NCBI RefSeq assembly: GCF_021653995.1
Contig: NZ_JAJJOZ010000011.1
Location: forward strand, 62,001-126,000
DNA length: 64,000 nt
DNA from: Allopusillimonas lactea
GTDB lineage: Bacteria; Pseudomonadota; Gammaproteobacteria; Burkholderiales; Burkholderiaceae_B
Reading direction: 5' to 3'
The translations under genes were made by a program, and so were the position numbers. Numbering within the stretch: position 1 is the stretch's first letter; every line of letters starts with the position of its first letter. Of this stretch, positions 17,822 through 25,994 are shown piece after piece. A model generated the notes under the pieces. The model saw nothing but the letters and a program-made list of their open reading frames with translations, was not told the origin of the DNA and made no database searches.

Positions 17822-19965
17822 GCGATTTTCTCCTTCTGAATGACGACGGCGTCCACGATGACGGGGGGTGCCCGCCGGGATACAAGAACCGGATTGGCGT
17901 CCACAGACTGAACCGCCCCCGCCTGCGCGGCGAACCAGTCGCCCAGCCTCACAAGGAGGGCGGCAAGCGCGTCGACATCGACGGCGGGCATGCCCCGCGT
18001 GGCGGCAAATGCGCGGAAGATGAAGAGACGCTCAATGGCTTCCCGCGCATCGTCCTGCGTGAACGGTGCACACAGGAACTGCGTGTCGCGCAATGCCTCT
18101 ACCAGAACGCCGCCCTGGCCGATCATGACCACCGGGCCGTAAGCGTCGTCCCAGTGTGCGCCCAGGGCGAGTTCGAAGTCTGCCTTGTGCTGTTCAGCCA
18201 ACAGCAGGCCTTCGAAGGGGACGCCGATGGATTGCAGGGTTGCGCAAAAGTCTGTCCATGCCTGTTGGGCGCTGCTGACGCTGTCCAGCCCCAGCCGTAC
18301 CAGGCCGTGATCCGATTTGTGTGTCACGGTGGCGGATACGCCCTTGGCAACGAAGGGCGCCTGAAGGCGAGCCACAGCATCGCGCAGCAGATCTTCCTCG
18401 CGGCAGACTTGGTGTGCAACGATATTCAGGCCCGCCTGGGCCAGCAGCGCCAGGCTGGCCGGCTCGTCCAGCGAGCGGTGGCGAGAGCCTGAGCCAGAAG
18501 GTTCGGTGTCGGCAAGTGCGATCGGCGGGCGCGCGCCTGCGTCCTGCGCCGCATTGTTGGCAGTCTGCGCGTTGCGCAGGATGGCTTGCCGTCGCGTTTC
18601 GTAATTGGCCAGCAGGCTCAGCCCTCGCATAGCGCGCGCTTCGCTCTGGAATACAGGCACATCCTCCTGGCGGAAAGCATCCGCAACCCAATCCTGTACG
18701 GCGCACACGGCCACGGGCACATTGGTTTGTGCGCAGAATGCGGCAGTCTGGCGGGCGAAGTCTTGCATGTCATAGCCTTCTCCGCCAATGGGAAAGCCGG
18801 TGAATACGCTGTCGGCAGCATCGCTGGCCGCGACACTTTGCAAGGTTTTCCCGAAAATCTCCGGCTGGGTGAGTAACGCCGTGGTCATATCAATGGGGTT
18901 GCGGGGCGAAACAAATGCGGGCAGCACTTCGCGCAGGCTATCGGTTTGCACCGTATTGAACCGGGCCAGATCCAGCCCGTTCTGCTGGGCGGCATCGGCG
19001 GCCAGCACGCAGGTTGCACCAGAGTTGCTGATGGCGACGACGCGCTTGCCGCGCGGCCGCTCACGCTTTGTGAACAAATGGGCGTACTCGGACAACTCAT
19101 GGAAGTCGTTGACCCGCACAATATTGTGCTGGCGCAGGAATGCATCTGTCAGTGCGTCTTCGCTTGCCAACGCGCCCGTATGCGAGCTGGCGGTGATCCG
19201 GCCTTCCTGGGTGCGACCCGCCATGACGGCGAGAATGGGTAGATCCCGGGCGGCAGCCAGGCGCGCGGCCCTGGCCATCAAGGCGGGGTCACGCAGCGAT
19301 TCTGCGTAGGTCAGCAGCAGGCGCAGATCAGGATCCTGCATCAAGCCGTCGGCGACATCTGCGACGTTCAGGTCTGCCTCGTTACCCGTCGCCACCAGAT
19401 AACGCACGCCCAGGCCCTGGCGCCGAAGGCCGCCGTAGACGATGGCCGCGCCAGCGCCGCTTTGGCTGATGATCGCAGCGGGCCCGTCTTGCGGCGGGCA
19501 TTCATTGATCATCGTCGAAAAGCTCAGGATGGCCTGATTGCGGAAGTTGGCAACACCTTGGGTGTTCGGCCCGAAAAGCCGCAAGCCCGCGGTGCGAGCC
19601 CGCGCGAGCATCTGCGCCTGCGCCACTCGCCCGGTGTCGCCAAGCTCGGCAAATCCCGACGAATAGACGACAGCGGCGCGTGCGCCTGCCGCCGCTGCCT
19701 GGTCTATCGCCTCGGCGACATCTTTGCCGGCGATGCTGATGACGACTACATCGGGCGTGTGAGGCAGGTCGGCAAGCGTGCGGTAGGCCTTGATGCCCTG
19801 TATGCGCTCCCTGCTTGCGTTGATGGGGTAGATGTCTCCTGCATAACCGTGCCGCAGCATGTAGTGGATGGGGCGGCCGCCCGCTTTGATGGGGTTGTCC
19901 GACGCGCCCAGTATGGCCACGCGTCGGGGCGACAGAATATCCAGCACATCGGCTGCCTGCGTCAT
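17818..19965 (-). CDS. ADP-forming acyl-CoA synthetase (acetate--CoA ligase family)
   Basis: A 715-residue single-chain NDP-forming acyl-CoA synthetase. Order: CoA-binding Rossmann domain (RRVAILGASDNPIKAGGRPIHYM), succinyl-CoA ligase-like domains with AIISQSGAGAAIVYGG and the phospho-His loop TASSHTGALASEDALTDAFLR, and an ATP-grasp domain at the C-terminus (PFVAKGVSATVTHKSDHGLVRLGL, VVMIGQGGVLVEAL). It makes an acyl-CoA while converting ATP to ADP. ATG at 19965 is preferred, with CAGGA upstream; a TTG at 20004 would extend the protein by 13 residues and overlap the receptor stop. It would activate the acid captured by the receptor next door and feed the carboxylase. Confidence 0.9.
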   Translation of the reverse strand: MTQAADVLDILSPRRVAILGASDNPIKAGGRPIHYMLRHGYAGDIYPINASRERIQGIKAYRTLADLPHTPDVVVISIAGKDVAEAIDQAAAAGARAAVVYSSGFAELGDTGRVAQAQMLARARTAGLRLFGPNTQGVANFRNQAILSFSTMINECPPQDGPAAIISQSGAGAAIVYGGLRRQGLGVRYLVATGNEADLNVADVADGLMQDPDLRLLLTYAESLRDPALMARAARLAAARDLPILAVMAGRTQEGRITASSHTGALASEDALTDAFLRQHNIVRVNDFHELSEYAHLFTKRERPRGKRVVAISNSGATCVLAADAAQQNGLDLARFNTVQTDSLREVLPAFVSPRNPIDMTTALLTQPEIFGKTLQSVAASDAADSVFTGFPIGGEGYDMQDFARQTAAFCAQTNVPVAVCAVQDWVADAFRQEDVPVFQSEARAMRGLSLLANYETRRQAILRNAQTANNAAQDAGARPPIALADTEPSGSGSRHRSLDEPASLALLAQAGLNIVAHQVCREEDLLRDAVARLQAPFVAKGVSATVTHKSDHGLVRLGLDSVSSAQQAWTDFCATLQSIGVPFEGLLLAEQHKADFELALGAHWDDAYGPVVMIGQGGVLVEALRDTQFLCAPFTQDDAREAIERLFIFRAFAATRGMPAVDVDALAALLVRLGDWFAAQAGAVQSVDANPVLVSRRAPPVIVDAVVIQKEKIA

Positions 19966-19996
19966 GGAACGGTTCCTGGCGATGGCTTCAACGGGT

Positions 19997-21031
19997 TTAT
20001 TCAACCTTGACCCCCGCGCGTTTTACGACATCCTGCCACTTGTTCAATTCGCTGCTGACGAAGGCCTTGAATGCCGGAAGATCCAGGTCGCCCGGCTCGG
20101 TGCCGTTGCTGTTGAAAGCGGCCAGGGCGGATTTGGTATGCATGCTTTCGCGGGCAAGCGTGTTGAGCTTCTGTGCGATGCCATCCGGCAGCCCGGCCGG
20201 GCCGTAGAAGCCAATCCAGGTGATGGCCAGATAATTGGGCACCCCTTGTTCCGCGATGGTGGGGACGTTGGGCAGCGCGGGGCTGCGCTGGGCAGACGTT
20301 ACGCCAATGGCCTTGACGCGCCCGTCCAGCACATAGGGCGTCATGGTGGTGATGTCATGGAACAGTGCCGGGATTTGCCCGCCCAGCAAGTCTGTCATTG
20401 CCGGTGCTGCGCCTTTGTAGGGGACATTGGCAATCTTGAGGCCGGTTTCCAGTTTCAGCAGCTCTCCGGAAAGATGGGTGGCGCCGCCAATGCTTGACGA
20501 GCCGAACATGACGCCGCCGGGATGCTTGTTAACGTAGTCTGAGAACGACTTCAAGTCATTGGCAGGGACGTCTTTATTGACCACCAGCACGTTGGGTGTC
20601 GTCGCCATCAGGGCCAGATCGGTGAAGTCCTTGCGTGTATCGTAGGGAAGGTTGGTGCGTATCGCCGGGTTGATGACGTGATGGGTGGCTGAAACCAGCA
20701 GGGTATAGCCATCCGGTTTGGCACGTGCCACCACGGCGGAGCCGATCTGGCCGCTGGCGCCAGCGCGGTTCTCCACGACCACACTCTGGCCTAGTTTGTC
20801 CTGCATGTGCTGGGCCAGGCGGCGCGCCAGTACGTCTGTCATGCCGCCAGCAGGAAACGGCACAATGATGGTAATGGGCTGGGTCGGCCACTCGGCGGCG
20901 GTGGCGGTCAAGGGGGCGAATACCGTCAGCCCCGCGAGCGCGAAGGCGGCGGCGAGCCGCAGGCGCCCGCGCTGCGCGGTGGTTGTTGTGTGTTGCCCGG
21001 CGCTGGCGGTGTGGTCGGCGTAAAAGTGCAT
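19997..21031 (-). CDS. Bug-family TTT periplasmic solute receptor
   Basis: A 344-residue receptor with a long N-terminal region before the hydrophobic core of its signal peptide (RLRLAAAFALAGLTVFAPLTATAA). Then EWPTQPITIIVPFPAGGMTDVLARRL, VVVENRAGASGQIGS, IANVPYKGAAPAMTDLLGGQI and AIGVTSAQRSPAL. The ATG at 21031 follows AAGGAGA; the open frame to 21142 overlaps the carboxyltransferase gene and is rejected. Lying between the carboxyltransferase and the synthetase, it identifies the operon's substrate as a carboxylate taken from outside the cell. Confidence 0.94.
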   Translation of the reverse strand: MHFYADHTASAGQHTTTTAQRGRLRLAAAFALAGLTVFAPLTATAAEWPTQPITIIVPFPAGGMTDVLARRLAQHMQDKLGQSVVVENRAGASGQIGSAVVARAKPDGYTLLVSATHHVINPAIRTNLPYDTRKDFTDLALMATTPNVLVVNKDVPANDLKSFSDYVNKHPGGVMFGSSSIGGATHLSGELLKLETGLKIANVPYKGAAPAMTDLLGGQIPALFHDITTMTPYVLDGRVKAIGVTSAQRSPALPNVPTIAEQGVPNYLAITWIGFYGPAGLPDGIAQKLNTLARESMHTKSALAAFNSNGTEPGDLDLPAFKAFVSSELNKWQDVVKRAGVKVE

Positions 21032-21080
21032 GGTGAGTCTCCTTGTTGTTTGATGATGGTTCGTGTCAGTGTGTGTTGCG

Positions 21081-22625
21081 TCACGGCCGCAGGCCGAACT
21101 GCTTTTGGCCGGGCTCACGCAACCGTGCCGCCAGTGTTGCAAACTCGATCAGGTGCGTGCGGGTTTCGCGCGGATCAATGATGTCTTCGATGACAAAGGC
21201 CTCGGCACTGCGAAATGGGGATGTCAAGCTGCGCACGCGTTGTTCGATTTCGGCGCGTTTGCGTTGCGGATCGTCGGCGCCCTCGATCTCGGCCTTGTAG
21301 GCGACCTCCAGTCCGCCTTCGATGGGCAATGACCCCCAGTTTGCCGAGGGCCAGGCGTAGCGGAAGTTGTGGCGGCCCATATGCTGGTGCGCAGCCGCCG
21401 CCACGCCATATGCGCGGCGCAGGATGATTGAGCACCAAGGCACAGTTGCCTGGTAGACCGCGGCGAGAGCACGTACACCGGCACGCATGACGCCCGATTT
21501 TTCCGCATCGACGCCGATCTGGAAGCCGGCAATGTCGACCAGGTTTACGACGGGTAGCTGGAAGGCCTGGGCGAGGTCGACGAAGCGGATAAGCTTTTCT
21601 GCCGTCGCCCGGTCCCAGCCGCCGCCGTAGTGGTAAGGGTCGCTGGCCATTACGGCGACCGGCCAGCCGTCGATGCGTGCAAGGCCCGTAACCAGGGCCT
21701 TGCCCCAGCGACGGCCCATTTCGAAGAATGAGCCTTCATCGACCAGGGTTTCGACGATGGGCCTGATTTTGTAGACGGCCCGAGGATCGCGGGGAATCGC
21801 GCTCAGCAGCCAGGCCTGGTCTTGTTGTGCAACCGGCGGCGCGGCGCGCGGCGCGGTGTCGAAAACCGATGAGGGCAAGTACGACAGAAAGCGGCGTGCA
21901 CGCTCGAAAGCCTCGGCCTCGGTGGCAACTTCGTCGTCAACCACGCCGTTGCGCGTGTGGATCTGGCTGCCGCCGAGCTCGTTCTTGGTGACGTTCTGGC
22001 CTATACGGGCAACCACCGGCGGGCCCGCATTGAAGAGCTGGGCGGTGTCCTTAACCATGACCGAATAATGGCTTGCTGCGACGCGCGCCGCCCCCATGCC
22101 CGCGACGGACCCGAGCGCCAGGGAGACGACCGGCACAAGCGTCATGTTTTCCACAACGTGCTGCCACACCTTCATGGTGGGGATCAGGGTGTGGCCTTTG
22201 GTTTCGATATTGCGCACGGAACCGCCGCCGCCCGTGCCATCGACCAGCCGCACGACCGGGAGCCGCAGGTCGCCTGCCATGCGCTCCGCATAGACGAGCT
22301 TCTCGCCCACCGCACCGTCATTGGCGCCGCCGCGGACGGTAAAGTCATCACCCATAAGTACGACTGGGCGATCATCGATCCGGGCGCGGCCTACGACTAG
22401 GTTTGATGGCGTGACACCCAGAATTTTGCCCTGTGCATCGTACTGTCCGCTGCCGGCGAGCGCGCCGATCTCGGTGAATGATCCCTGGTCGGCAATGCCT
22501 TCGATGCGTTCGCGCACCGTTAGCTTGCCCGCGTTTTTGTGTCTCTGTACTTTTTCCGGCCCGCCCATGGCGAGGGAGAGCTTTTTGCGGTAGGCCAGTT
22601 CGTCGATCTCGGGTTGCCAGGACAT
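21081..22625 (-). CDS. Acyl-CoA carboxylase carboxyltransferase subunit
   Basis: A 514-residue biotin-dependent carboxyltransferase of the propionyl/methylcrotonyl/geranyl-CoA carboxylase beta type. The two crotonase-like halves are visible: the N-terminal half with KNAGKLTVRERIEGIADQGSF and GSVAGMGAARVAASHYSVMV, and the C-terminal half with VNLVDIAGFQIGVDAEKSGVMRAG and RRAYGVAAAAHQHMG. It transfers CO2 from the biotin carrier to an acyl-CoA. First gene of the operon, with a strong AAAAGGAGG site and a sigma-54 promoter 55-70 bases upstream. Its substrate is not clear; the paired ADP-forming ligase suggests an acid supplied externally. Confidence 0.92.
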   Translation of the reverse strand: MSWQPEIDELAYRKKLSLAMGGPEKVQRHKNAGKLTVRERIEGIADQGSFTEIGALAGSGQYDAQGKILGVTPSNLVVGRARIDDRPVVLMGDDFTVRGGANDGAVGEKLVYAERMAGDLRLPVVRLVDGTGGGGSVRNIETKGHTLIPTMKVWQHVVENMTLVPVVSLALGSVAGMGAARVAASHYSVMVKDTAQLFNAGPPVVARIGQNVTKNELGGSQIHTRNGVVDDEVATEAEAFERARRFLSYLPSSVFDTAPRAAPPVAQQDQAWLLSAIPRDPRAVYKIRPIVETLVDEGSFFEMGRRWGKALVTGLARIDGWPVAVMASDPYHYGGGWDRATAEKLIRFVDLAQAFQLPVVNLVDIAGFQIGVDAEKSGVMRAGVRALAAVYQATVPWCSIILRRAYGVAAAAHQHMGRHNFRYAWPSANWGSLPIEGGLEVAYKAEIEGADDPQRKRAEIEQRVRSLTSPFRSAEAFVIEDIIDPRETRTHLIEFATLAARLREPGQKQFGLRP

Positions 22626-22679
22626 GGGCAGCCTCCTTTTTATGCTTGTCGTGTCTCAGATAACTACATATGGCATACA

Positions 22680-22695
22680 AGCAAAACCTGTGCCA
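22680..22695 (-). promoter_or_regulatory. Sigma-54 (-24/-12) promoter of the carboxylase operon
   Basis: On the minus strand the sequence is TGGCAC-AGGTT-TTGCT, a full match to the sigma-54 consensus TGGCAC-N5-TTGCW with the correct GG-to-GC spacing. Transcription should begin near 22669, leaving a leader of about 45 bases with a strong ribosome site before the carboxyltransferase start at 22625. The divergent gene encodes a sigma-54 activator. Confidence 0.88.
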
Positions 22696-22735
22696 GAATG
22701 ATTCACAGGAAAGACAGCTTGAATTGGTTTAAATG

Positions 22736-22752
22736 TGTCGTCATAGACGACA
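22736..22752. promoter_or_regulatory. Probable activator binding site (upstream activating sequence)
   Basis: Perfect inverted repeat TGTCGTC-ATA-GACGACA, seven-base arms with a three-base centre, the only strong palindrome in the intergenic region. Its centre is about 75 bases upstream of the predicted sigma-54 start, a usual distance for an enhancer-binding protein. It is also about 20 bases before the activator's own start codon, so it may autoregulate. Confidence 0.65.
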
Positions 22753-22773
22753 TATGTGTACAAGAGAGAAAGC

Positions 22774-24495
22774 ATGTGTTCACTGAAAACACAGTCGGGT
22801 AATGGCGAGGACAGCCTGGGCATCATCGTTTTCGATGCTCATGACACAGTCGCATGGTGCCTGGGCGCTGGCGCCGTCCCTGACGTGCAGCAGGCGGTGG
22901 GTAAGGCGCTGCGCGCCGCGCGTGCGGAAGGGGTGTCCGGCCCTGAAAACGGCGGATCCCGGTTGATCGCAATCGATGGGCACGGCCCTGATGCGGATCG
23001 ATTCATAGGTCTGGTCCTGCAGCACGGCGTACATCTTGCCGTGCTGCTGCGGCCGATGGATGCATCCAGTCCGCTGTTTGAGTTTCTGTCTCAGGTGCCG
23101 TTCGCTACCGAAATCATGGAGTTCATGATCAGCAATCCCTATCAGGCGATCACGGTGGCAGACGCCCAGGGCAGGATGCGCTACGTCAGCCCGGTGCACG
23201 AGCGATTCCTGGGCTTACCGCCAGGCGGCGCGGTGGGGCAGGATGCGGCCAAAGTCATTCCAAATTCCCGGCTGGCCGAGGTCGCACGCAGTGGGCGGGC
23301 CGAAATTGCGCAATTGCAGCGGATGCAGGGGGTAACGCGGGTCGTCAACCGTTTGCCTATCAGGCGTGGCGAGCAGGTTGTGGGCGCGGTGGGCCAGGTG
23401 CTGTTCAAGGATCCAGAATCGGTGCTGCGCGTGCACCGCACGGTGTTGAGCCAGCAGGTGGACTTCCCGGACGATACGCGGGACGGTGTGCCGCTGCTCG
23501 GCAGCAGCGCGCCTATGCAGCGGCTACGCCGGGAGATCGCCACAGTGGCGCATCTGGATATACCGGTACTAATACTTGGGGAGAGCGGCACGGGCAAGGA
23601 GCTCGTGGCTCAAGCCATCCATCGCCAGTCGAATCCGGATGACGTAGCGCCCTTGGTGAGCCTGAATCTGGCCGCCTTACCCGCTACGCTGCTTGAGGCT
23701 GAGCTGTTCGGCTATGAGCCCGGCACATTCACCGGCGCCAGCCGCCGTGGCCAGCAAGGCCGCATCGAACAGGCGCAGAACGGCACGTTGTTTCTTGACG
23801 AGGTCGGTGACATTCCTATCGAGATGCAAGTCAAGCTGCTGCGTGTGCTGGAAGACCGGCGCGTGCAGCGCCTGGGGGGCGGAGACAGCCGCCAGGTGCA
23901 GTTTCGCCTGATCACCGCTACGAACCGCAATATGCAACAGTTGATCGACGCGGAGCGTTTTCGCCTGGATCTTTACTATCGATTGAGCGGCGTGGTGCTT
24001 CACATACCTGCGCTGCGCCATCGGCGCGAGGATATCCCTGAACTGCTGGACTATTTCGTTCGGGATTTTTGTCGCCGCAATAGTATGCCTGTACCGGTGA
24101 TAGGCAGCGAGGTGGTGCCGTATCTGGCGGGGCAGGAGTGGCCGGGCAATGTCCGGCAGTTGCGTCAGCGTATTGAAGAAGCGCTGGTGTTCTGCGATTT
24201 GCGTGAGCTGGGCGTGGCTGACTTCGAACGTTACAGCATGCCGGGTCACGCCGCCGGGCAGGCTGTCGTTGGCGCGCCGCCTTCCGCGGGCATGCAGGCG
24301 GCCTATGCAATCGATGCGGCCATTACGATTCAGGAAGGTGATGCACGCGCCATGCCGGCCAGCCTCAAGGAACGGGAATACCAGGCAGTGCGCGAGGCGC
24401 TGGACAAGCTCGGCGGAAACAAGAAACAGGCCGCGCAAGTGCTCGGTATTTCACGTTCGCATCTATACAAGATTCTGGCGCGGTCGGGCGGCTAG
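22774..24495 (+). CDS. Sigma-54-dependent transcriptional activator with PAS sensor, Fis-type HTH
   Basis: A 573-residue enhancer-binding protein. N-terminal sensory part (1 to about 225) with a PAS-like domain (FMISNPYQAITVADAQGRMRYVS); central AAA+ domain with Walker A GESGTGKE (about 269-276) and the sigma-54 contact loop, here Gly-Thr-Phe-Thr-Gly-Ala (317-322) instead of the usual GAFTGA; then FLDEVGDIPIEMQVKLLRVL; and a C-terminal Fis-like HTH (GGNKKQAAQVLGISRSHLYKIL). ATG at 22774 has AGAGAGA upstream; the GTG at 22756 is less likely. It is divergent from the carboxylase operon and almost certainly drives it. The ligand of the sensor is unknown. Confidence 0.94.
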   Translation: MCSLKTQSGNGEDSLGIIVFDAHDTVAWCLGAGAVPDVQQAVGKALRAARAEGVSGPENGGSRLIAIDGHGPDADRFIGLVLQHGVHLAVLLRPMDASSPLFEFLSQVPFATEIMEFMISNPYQAITVADAQGRMRYVSPVHERFLGLPPGGAVGQDAAKVIPNSRLAEVARSGRAEIAQLQRMQGVTRVVNRLPIRRGEQVVGAVGQVLFKDPESVLRVHRTVLSQQVDFPDDTRDGVPLLGSSAPMQRLRREIATVAHLDIPVLILGESGTGKELVAQAIHRQSNPDDVAPLVSLNLAALPATLLEAELFGYEPGTFTGASRRGQQGRIEQAQNGTLFLDEVGDIPIEMQVKLLRVLEDRRVQRLGGGDSRQVQFRLITATNRNMQQLIDAERFRLDLYYRLSGVVLHIPALRHRREDIPELLDYFVRDFCRRNSMPVPVIGSEVVPYLAGQEWPGNVRQLRQRIEEALVFCDLRELGVADFERYSMPGHAAGQAVVGAPPSAGMQAAYAIDAAITIQEGDARAMPASLKEREYQAVREALDKLGGNKKQAAQVLGISRSHLYKILARSGG

Positions 24496-24559
24496 GCGGG
24501 GCCGCGCATTGCGCCCTGCGCGGCGGCGTGTGATTTTAACGGCTATCGGGGCCGGCTCG

Positions 24560-24697
24560 CACCGGACGCCGGGATCAGACCACACCGGACGCCGGTATCA
24601 GACCGCACCGGATGCCGGGATCAGACCGCACCGGACGCCGGGATCAGACCGCACCGGATGCCGGGATCAGACCGCACCGGATGCGAAGATAAGATCT
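24560..24697. repeat. 23-base tandem repeat between convergent genes
   Basis: Five near-identical 23-base units (CACCGGAYGCCGGGATCAGAC plus two bases) at 24560, 24583, 24606, 24629 and 24652, followed by one decayed copy at 24675 and weaker relics to about 24745. The units differ mainly at one C/T position. The array lies between the ends of the convergent activator (24495) and CoA-transferase (24783) genes, so it is transcribed only as read-through. There are no spacers, so it is not a CRISPR array. Confidence 0.92.
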
Positions 24698-24782
24698 CAC
24701 CGCCCACCGGGTTCGGATCGTACCGGCGGTCACGACCGGGTCGCCGTGACCGCCGAGGCTCGGTCGGCCCAGCGGTCGGGTG

Positions 24783-25988
24783 TCAGATCACACCCTTGCC
24801 GCGCAGTTGCGCAAGTTCATCGTGCGACAGGCCGAGCAATGATTGCAGGATGTCGTCGGTGCCTTCGCCGAGTGTGGGAGGCACGTGGCGCACCGGAGGC
24901 CGCTGGCCATCCAGGCGGTAGGGGGGCGCCATGACATGCGCGTCGCGTTCCTCGGGCACGGGGAAGGTTTCGATCAGCTTTCCCTGCCGGGTGCGTGCCG
25001 AACTGAGCGCCTCGTGCAGGCCCAGTACTTCGCCGCACGGGATGCCGGCGGCATGCAGGCGCTCGAGCAGTTCGGCGCGCTTGCGGGCGCCCACGGCCTG
25101 CCTGATGATGGGCAGGAGGGTATCGCGGTTGCGCGAACGGGCGACGTTGGTACTGAAGCGTTCGTCGTCCTTGAGGCTTGGCTGGTCGATGACGTCGGTG
25201 CAGAAGCGGACGAACTGGGCGTTGTTGCCCACGGCGATCACCAGGCTACCGTCCTGGGCGTCGAACACGCCGTAGGGGATGATGGACGGATGGGCGTTCC
25301 CGTAGCGGGGCACGTCTTCGCCGCGCCAGAGGGATTCCAAGCCATAGAATGCGCTGATGGAAATGCCGCTGTCATAGAGCGACATTTCGATGTGACGGCC
25401 TTCGCCCGTGCCCTTGCGGTGATACAGGGCGGCCAGGATGGCTTGCGCGGCGTACATACCGGTGAACATGTCCACGACTGAAGTGCCGAACTTGAGCGGT
25501 GGCTGCGTGGGCTCGCCATTCATGTGCATCAGGCCCGTCTCGGCCTGCAGCACCAGGTCGTAGCCCGGTCGGCTGGCCTCGGGACCGCTGCTGTTATAGC
25601 CTGCGATCGAGCAATAGACGATGTCGGGGCGTATGGCCTTGAGGTCTTCATAGCCCAGCCGCATCTTTGCGGCGCCGCCGAGTTTGAAGTTCTGCACGAC
25701 AACATCGCACTCGGCCGCCAGCTTGCGAGCGATATGCTGGCCTGCTTCGGTGCTGAGATCGAGCGTAATGGAACGCTTGTTGCGATTGGCGCAGTTGAAA
25801 TATGTGGTGCGCGTGGGGCATACGTGCATGCCCCAGTCCCGGGTATCGTCACCGCGCACCGGGTGCTCCACCTTGATGATTTCGGCGCCGAGGTCGCCGA
25901 GCGCCATGGTGCAAAGCGGCCCCGCGAACACACGGGACAGGTCAAGGACGCGAACGCCCGCCAGCGGCGCAATACCAGAATCGGACAT
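24783..25988 (-). CDS. CaiB/BaiF-type (class III) CoA-transferase
   Basis: A 401-residue class III CoA-transferase, moving CoA between acids through a covalent acyl-enzyme at an Asp. The N-terminus PLAGVRVLDLSRVFAGPLCTMALGDLGAEIIKVEHPVRGDDTRDWG is diagnostic; the likely catalytic Asp is in FGTSVVDMFTGMYAAQAIL, followed by GEGRHIEMSLYDSGI. C-terminal PPVRHVPPTLGEGTDDIL is the usual closing motif. It lies seven bases after the stop of the receptor gene and forms a two-gene operon with it, so it probably activates the acid that the receptor captures. Shares a probable operator with the IclR gene at 27237. Confidence 0.93.
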   Translation of the reverse strand: MSDSGIAPLAGVRVLDLSRVFAGPLCTMALGDLGAEIIKVEHPVRGDDTRDWGMHVCPTRTTYFNCANRNKRSITLDLSTEAGQHIARKLAAECDVVVQNFKLGGAAKMRLGYEDLKAIRPDIVYCSIAGYNSSGPEASRPGYDLVLQAETGLMHMNGEPTQPPLKFGTSVVDMFTGMYAAQAILAALYHRKGTGEGRHIEMSLYDSGISISAFYGLESLWRGEDVPRYGNAHPSIIPYGVFDAQDGSLVIAVGNNAQFVRFCTDVIDQPSLKDDERFSTNVARSRNRDTLLPIIRQAVGARKRAELLERLHAAGIPCGEVLGLHEALSSARTRQGKLIETFPVPEERDAHVMAPPYRLDGQRPPVRHVPPTLGEGTDDILQSLLGLSHDELAQLRGKGVI

Positions 25989-25994
25989 AGCGGT

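Noticed and set aside
24560..24697. CRISPR array
   Set aside because: The 23-base units are directly adjacent without spacers and no cas genes are present.
24149..24934. 261-residue frame with repeated RTPGSDRTG-like units
   Set aside because: Runs out of frame through the activator gene and the 23-base repeats into the CoA-transferase gene; composition is that of a repeat shadow.
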